NCBI RefSeq assembly: GCF_003634315.1
Contig: NZ_RBXL01000001.1
Span: forward strand, 4,134,501 to 4,198,500
DNA: 64,000 nucleotides
Origin: Thiocapsa rosea
Lineage (GTDB): Bacteria; Pseudomonadota; Gammaproteobacteria; Chromatiales; Chromatiaceae
Reading direction: 5' to 3'
Part shown: positions 61,098 through 64,000 of the stretch, one piece after another
Numbering within the stretch: the first letter of the stretch is position 1
Layout of the letters: the number at the start of each line of letters is the position of its first letter
Program-made: the position numbers and the translations under genes
The notes under the pieces: model-generated
The model's database searches: none
Told to the model about the DNA's origin: nothing
Seen by the model: the letters and a program-made list of their open reading frames with translations, nothing else

Positions 61098-62666
61098 TTA
61101 CGGACAGGCTTTCGTGACCGGCAGCTCGGGCAAACGCATGATCTTGGCGAGGCGCTTGGCGATATCCGTGTTGTCGTAGAAGCCCGCCAGCCGAGCGGAC
61201 GCCCATCCCTGTGCATACAGGGGCACGGGAACGCCGGTGTGGGAGTAAGAGGTCCAGCCGATGCTGGCGCGCTCGTTGAGCAGATGGGTGATGGTCACGA
61301 CGATCGGCTCGTAGCCGCCGTAGAGGAGCTTGTTTTCGTCCGCGCTGTTGTCGTTGGCGCCGCACATGGACTTGTCGTAGGCGTCTTCGAGCTTCTCCTT
61401 CTGGTAGACGTTCAGGTCCGCCCAATCCATGCCGAAGACGTCATTGATGAGTCCGAGCATGACCGTATCGCGTTCGAGATTGTCGGGAGCCTTCCAGGCG
61501 TCGCCCGCGCAGAGTGTCTCGCTGTTGGCGGCCTTATGCTCGGCCCATTGGTTCGCCTGGAAGTGCTCGTAGCTGTTCTTCTGACCGAGCAGACGATCGT
61601 AATAGGCCGTATAGGCGGTCGTCGCATGTCCGATGGTCATACCGCCGGTCTCGTGATCGCCCGTGACGACGATGAGGGTTTCATTCGGATGCCGGCTCGC
61701 GAACTCGATGGCGACCCCGACTGCGGCGTCGAAATCCAACATGTCGCCGATGCTGGCGACCGCGTCGTTCGCATGGCCGGCCCAGTCGATCTTGCCGCCC
61801 TCGACCATCAGGAAGAAACCGTTGCGGGCCGGGCCTCTGACCTTGTCCCAGCGCTTTTTCGGGCGATCTTCGAGATTGGCGATCGCGACCTCGACCATCT
61901 CCTTCAGCGAGAGATTACCCTCCGGGCGGTCGATGGCATAGGGCATGGCGGAGCTGCGATCGAGTACGGGGTTGATCGCGACCACCTTGTCCATCGGCTG
62001 GGCCTTGAGCGACAAGATGGATGCGCGATCGTTGAGGACCGTGTATCCGTTGGTGCTCAGCAGGTCCCAAATGTTGTTGTCGGTATCGCCCGAGCGCGCA
62101 GGTCCCTCCGGTGCGACGAGACCGCCGCCGCCGAAGAACGCGTACCCGCTCTCGGCGAGCTGAGTCCCGATGTTGTTCATCAAGCCGCGATTGGTCACGC
62201 TGGCGTAATAGGTGGCCGGTGTTGCATGATCCAGAGAGACGCTGCTGATGACCCCGACCTTCCTGCCGCTTTCATGGGCGAGCTCGGCGATACTCTTGTA
62301 ACAGGTCGTTTGAGTCTCCGGATCCATGTTGATCACGCCGCTCTTGGTCTTGAGACCACTCGCGAAGGCCGTGGCCGAGGATGCCGAATCCGTCATCAAG
62401 GCGTAGGCATCGTAGGTCGTCTGCATGCCCGCAACGGGCATCTTGGTCATGTTGAGCCGATTCTCGGGACGCATGAGGTCTGCGGCGAACGTCGCATCCC
62501 CGCCGTTGATGGTTGTCAAATAGGCCTCGGTGGCTTGGATCTGGGCGCTCGCCATGCCGTCGCCGAGGAAGAAGAACACATACTTCGGCAGCGCCGCGCT
62601 TGCCGATGTCGCTGCTGCAAGCAACGCCGTAGCGGACAGACTAAGGATCAAATGTCGGTGTTTCAC
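61098..62666 (-). CDS. phoA: alkaline phosphatase
   Basis: A 522-residue secreted alkaline phosphatase. Signal peptide about 1-24 (LILSLSATALLAAATSASA). The mature enzyme has the metal ligand Asp36 in FFLGDGM, nucleophile Ser94 in LMTDSASSATAFASG, KSVGVI-like GRKVGVISSVSLDHATPA, MVEGGKIDWAGHANDA, VTGDHETGGM and the final metal-binding His in SYSHTGVPVP. It would release phosphate from organic esters in the periplasm. This is the longer alkaline phosphatase type, not the E. coli length; the symbol is by function. About 140 bp separate it from the divergent gene at 62808, and a Pho box was not evident. Confidence 0.93.
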   Translation of the reverse strand: MKHRHLILSLSATALLAAATSASAALPKYVFFFLGDGMASAQIQATEAYLTTINGGDATFAADLMRPENRLNMTKMPVAGMQTTYDAYALMTDSASSATAFASGLKTKSGVINMDPETQTTCYKSIAELAHESGRKVGVISSVSLDHATPATYYASVTNRGLMNNIGTQLAESGYAFFGGGGLVAPEGPARSGDTDNNIWDLLSTNGYTVLNDRASILSLKAQPMDKVVAINPVLDRSSAMPYAIDRPEGNLSLKEMVEVAIANLEDRPKKRWDKVRGPARNGFFLMVEGGKIDWAGHANDAVASIGDMLDFDAAVGVAIEFASRHPNETLIVVTGDHETGGMTIGHATTAYTAYYDRLLGQKNSYEHFQANQWAEHKAANSETLCAGDAWKAPDNLERDTVMLGLINDVFGMDWADLNVYQKEKLEDAYDKSMCGANDNSADENKLLYGGYEPIVVTITHLLNERASIGWTSYSHTGVPVPLYAQGWASARLAGFYDNTDIAKRLAKIMRLPELPVTKACP

Positions 62667-62807
62667 TTGCCTTCTCTCTACTTCTGGTCATAGTTGGCCC
62701 TGGATGGACGGGGCCGGCGGACCGCTCGGGGGGAGGACAGAGGTGTTGGGTGCTTTCCGAACGGCACGGCGCAATCTACAGAAAGACCCTTACTTTCTTG
62801 TGACAAT

Positions 62808-64000
62808 ATGCCGAATGTTCCGCGACGATTGCTGCTGCTTATTCTGATCCTGTCGGCGCCTGTGCGAGCGCAGATCGATACCGTTCCGGACGGCGTCGAG
62901 CCACGCGGCTCCGAAACAGGCTCCGCACCGACCGTTCCCGGGGGCTTGCGACCTTGGATCCCCTGGGTCCTGGAGGGCGGTCCCGAGGGCCAGGATCAAC
63001 GCGCCTGTCCGATCGATCCCGCCGACGGCGCGCGACTCTGTGCCTGGCCAGGGCGTTTGGAGCTGGTGCTGAGCGGGAAGGGCGGGACATTCACTCAGGT
63101 CTGGCAGGTTCTGGCCGAGTCTGTGGTGCCGCTTCCGGGCGACGCGGATGCATGGCCACTCGGGGTCGAGGTGGACGGGGCCGCACTGCCGACGGTCCAG
63201 CGCGATGGCCGGCCGACGGTGACGCTCGCGGCCGGGGTCCACCGAGTGACCGGGCGCTTCGTCTGGGATCGTCCGCCGGACGCGCTGCTGATTCCCCCAA
63301 TGGTCGGGATGGTCGCGTTGGTGCGGGATGGCCATGCGGTGGTGCCGGCGCCGCGACTGGATCGGACCAACCGTCTCTGGCTCGGTGAACCCGCCGGGTC
63401 CGATACCGAGCGCTCGGGCGATCACCTGAGCCTGGAGGTCTATCGACGCATCCAAGACAGTCTGCCGCTCGATGTCCTGACCCGTCTTCGACTGGAGGTG
63501 TCCGGCGGTGCGCGCGAGGTGCGGCTGGGTCCGGTGCTCTTGCCCGGCGGGATCCCCTTGCGGATCGACAGCCCCTTGCCTGCGCGGCTCGAAGAGGACG
63601 GGATGCTGCGGGTGCAGGTGCGTCCCGGGCGCTGGGCGCTGGATGTCGTGGCGCATCACGACGGCGATGTCTCCGAGCTTTCGCGTCCCGAGACCGGCGC
63701 ACCCTGGCCGGAGCGCGAGATCTGGGCCTTCGCCGCTGAGCCCGCGTTGCGGCGTGTCGAGCCTTCCGGACTCGCCGCCGTGGATCCGCGCCAGACCGGG
63801 ATCCCCGAGGAGTGGGCGGGTCTGCCGGTCTATCGGGCCGAGCCGGGTGGCGTCCTGCGTCTGACCGAGCAGGTCCGCGGGGATCCGGATCCCGGCCCGG
63901 ACCGTCTGCGCCTGGAGCGCGAGCTTTGGCTCGACTTCGACGGCAAGGGCTACAGCGTGCAGGACCGCATCCGAGGTCAGTTGTCGCGCGGGTGGCGCCT
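62808..64000 (+). CDS. large secreted protein of unknown function, 5' part
   Basis: An open frame from the ATG at 62808 to the right edge, about 397 codons, no stop. The product begins with a signal peptide (PNVPRRLLLLILILSAPVRA, cleavage after about residue 20), then GLRPWIPWVLEGGPEGQDQR, CPIDPADGARLCAWPGRLEL, GTFTQVWQVLAESVVPLPGD and RLDRTNRLWLGEPAGSDTER. The spacing of tryptophans and beta-strand-like segments suggests an extended periplasmic beta-rich protein. I do not recognise a named family. It diverges from the alkaline phosphatase gene. The rest lies beyond the window. Confidence 0.75.
   Translation, partial: MPNVPRRLLLLILILSAPVRAQIDTVPDGVEPRGSETGSAPTVPGGLRPWIPWVLEGGPEGQDQRACPIDPADGARLCAWPGRLELVLSGKGGTFTQVWQVLAESVVPLPGDADAWPLGVEVDGAALPTVQRDGRPTVTLAAGVHRVTGRFVWDRPPDALLIPPMVGMVALVRDGHAVVPAPRLDRTNRLWLGEPAGSDTERSGDHLSLEVYRRIQDSLPLDVLTRLRLEVSGGAREVRLGPVLLPGGIPLRIDSPLPARLEEDGMLRVQVRPGRWALDVVAHHDGDVSELSRPETGAPWPEREIWAFAAEPALRRVEPSGLAAVDPRQTGIPEEWAGLPVYRAEPGGVLRLTEQVRGDPDPGPDRLRLERELWLDFDGKGYSVQDRIRGQLSRGWR

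Overview
The window is GC-rich and comes from a gammaproteobacterium. A purple sulfur bacterium of the Chromatiaceae type is my best guess, from the homodimeric AceE-type pyruvate dehydrogenase, the cobalamin genes including CbiZ, DUF29 and YibE/F proteins, and the dispersed palindromic repeats. The exact genus cannot be read from this sequence.

Layout. 1-3.9 kb: 5' end of aceE, a DUF29 gene, and the divergent cobalamin genes cobM and cbiA. 4.3-15.6 kb: first half of a type VI secretion system (T6SS), in order tssA, tssB, tssC, hcp, tagJ, tssE, tssF, tssG and clpV. 15.7-24.3 kb: a VgrG cargo module with vgrG, DUF6484, a DUF2169 adaptor, a ketosynthase-like pseudoenzyme, a PAAR-like (DUF4150) protein with a putative HNH-type nuclease tail, a propeller-like putative immunity protein and a TIGR02270 HEAT protein. 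24.3-25.4 kb: hicB with a decayed hicA. 25.4-29.1 kb: an envelope block with a DUF4892-OmpA protein, an FHA-TM-lytic transglycosylase fusion and a lipoprotein hydrolase. 29.1-35.5 kb, minus strand: an autotransporter, a Sel1 lipoprotein and a Ser/Thr kinase fused to a formylglycine-generating-enzyme-like (FGE) domain. 35.8-45.7 kb: second half of the T6SS (tagH/fha, tssJ, tssK, tssL, tssM, tagF, pppA). 46.0-51.7 kb: a second autotransporter, Sel1 lipoprotein and kinase-FGE set. 51.8-54.4 kb: a CWC protein, cbiZ and cbiB. 54.5-64 kb: a TPR protein, DUF3422, small genes, an ORF-less group II intron remnant, a YibE/F transporter, an alkaline phosphatase and the start of a large secreted protein.

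How it fits together. All 13 core T6SS genes (tssA-M) are present, with accessory TagJ, TagF and TagH and a full threonine-phosphorylation switch (two PpkA-like kinases, PppA and FHA proteins), so the apparatus resembles Pseudomonas H1-type systems. Three things look unusual: an FHA domain wired across the membrane to a lytic transglycosylase, kinases that carry an FGE/TagR-like periplasmic domain, and a duplicated autotransporter/Sel1/kinase module that brackets the second T6SS half. Cobalamin genes on both sides suggest, but do not prove, that the T6SS block was inserted into a cobalamin locus.

A dispersed repeat with TTAAACCGCG ends flanks hcp as two 192-bp copies and recurs at 54.4 and 59.8 kb. 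It often supplies the stop codon of the gene in front of it.
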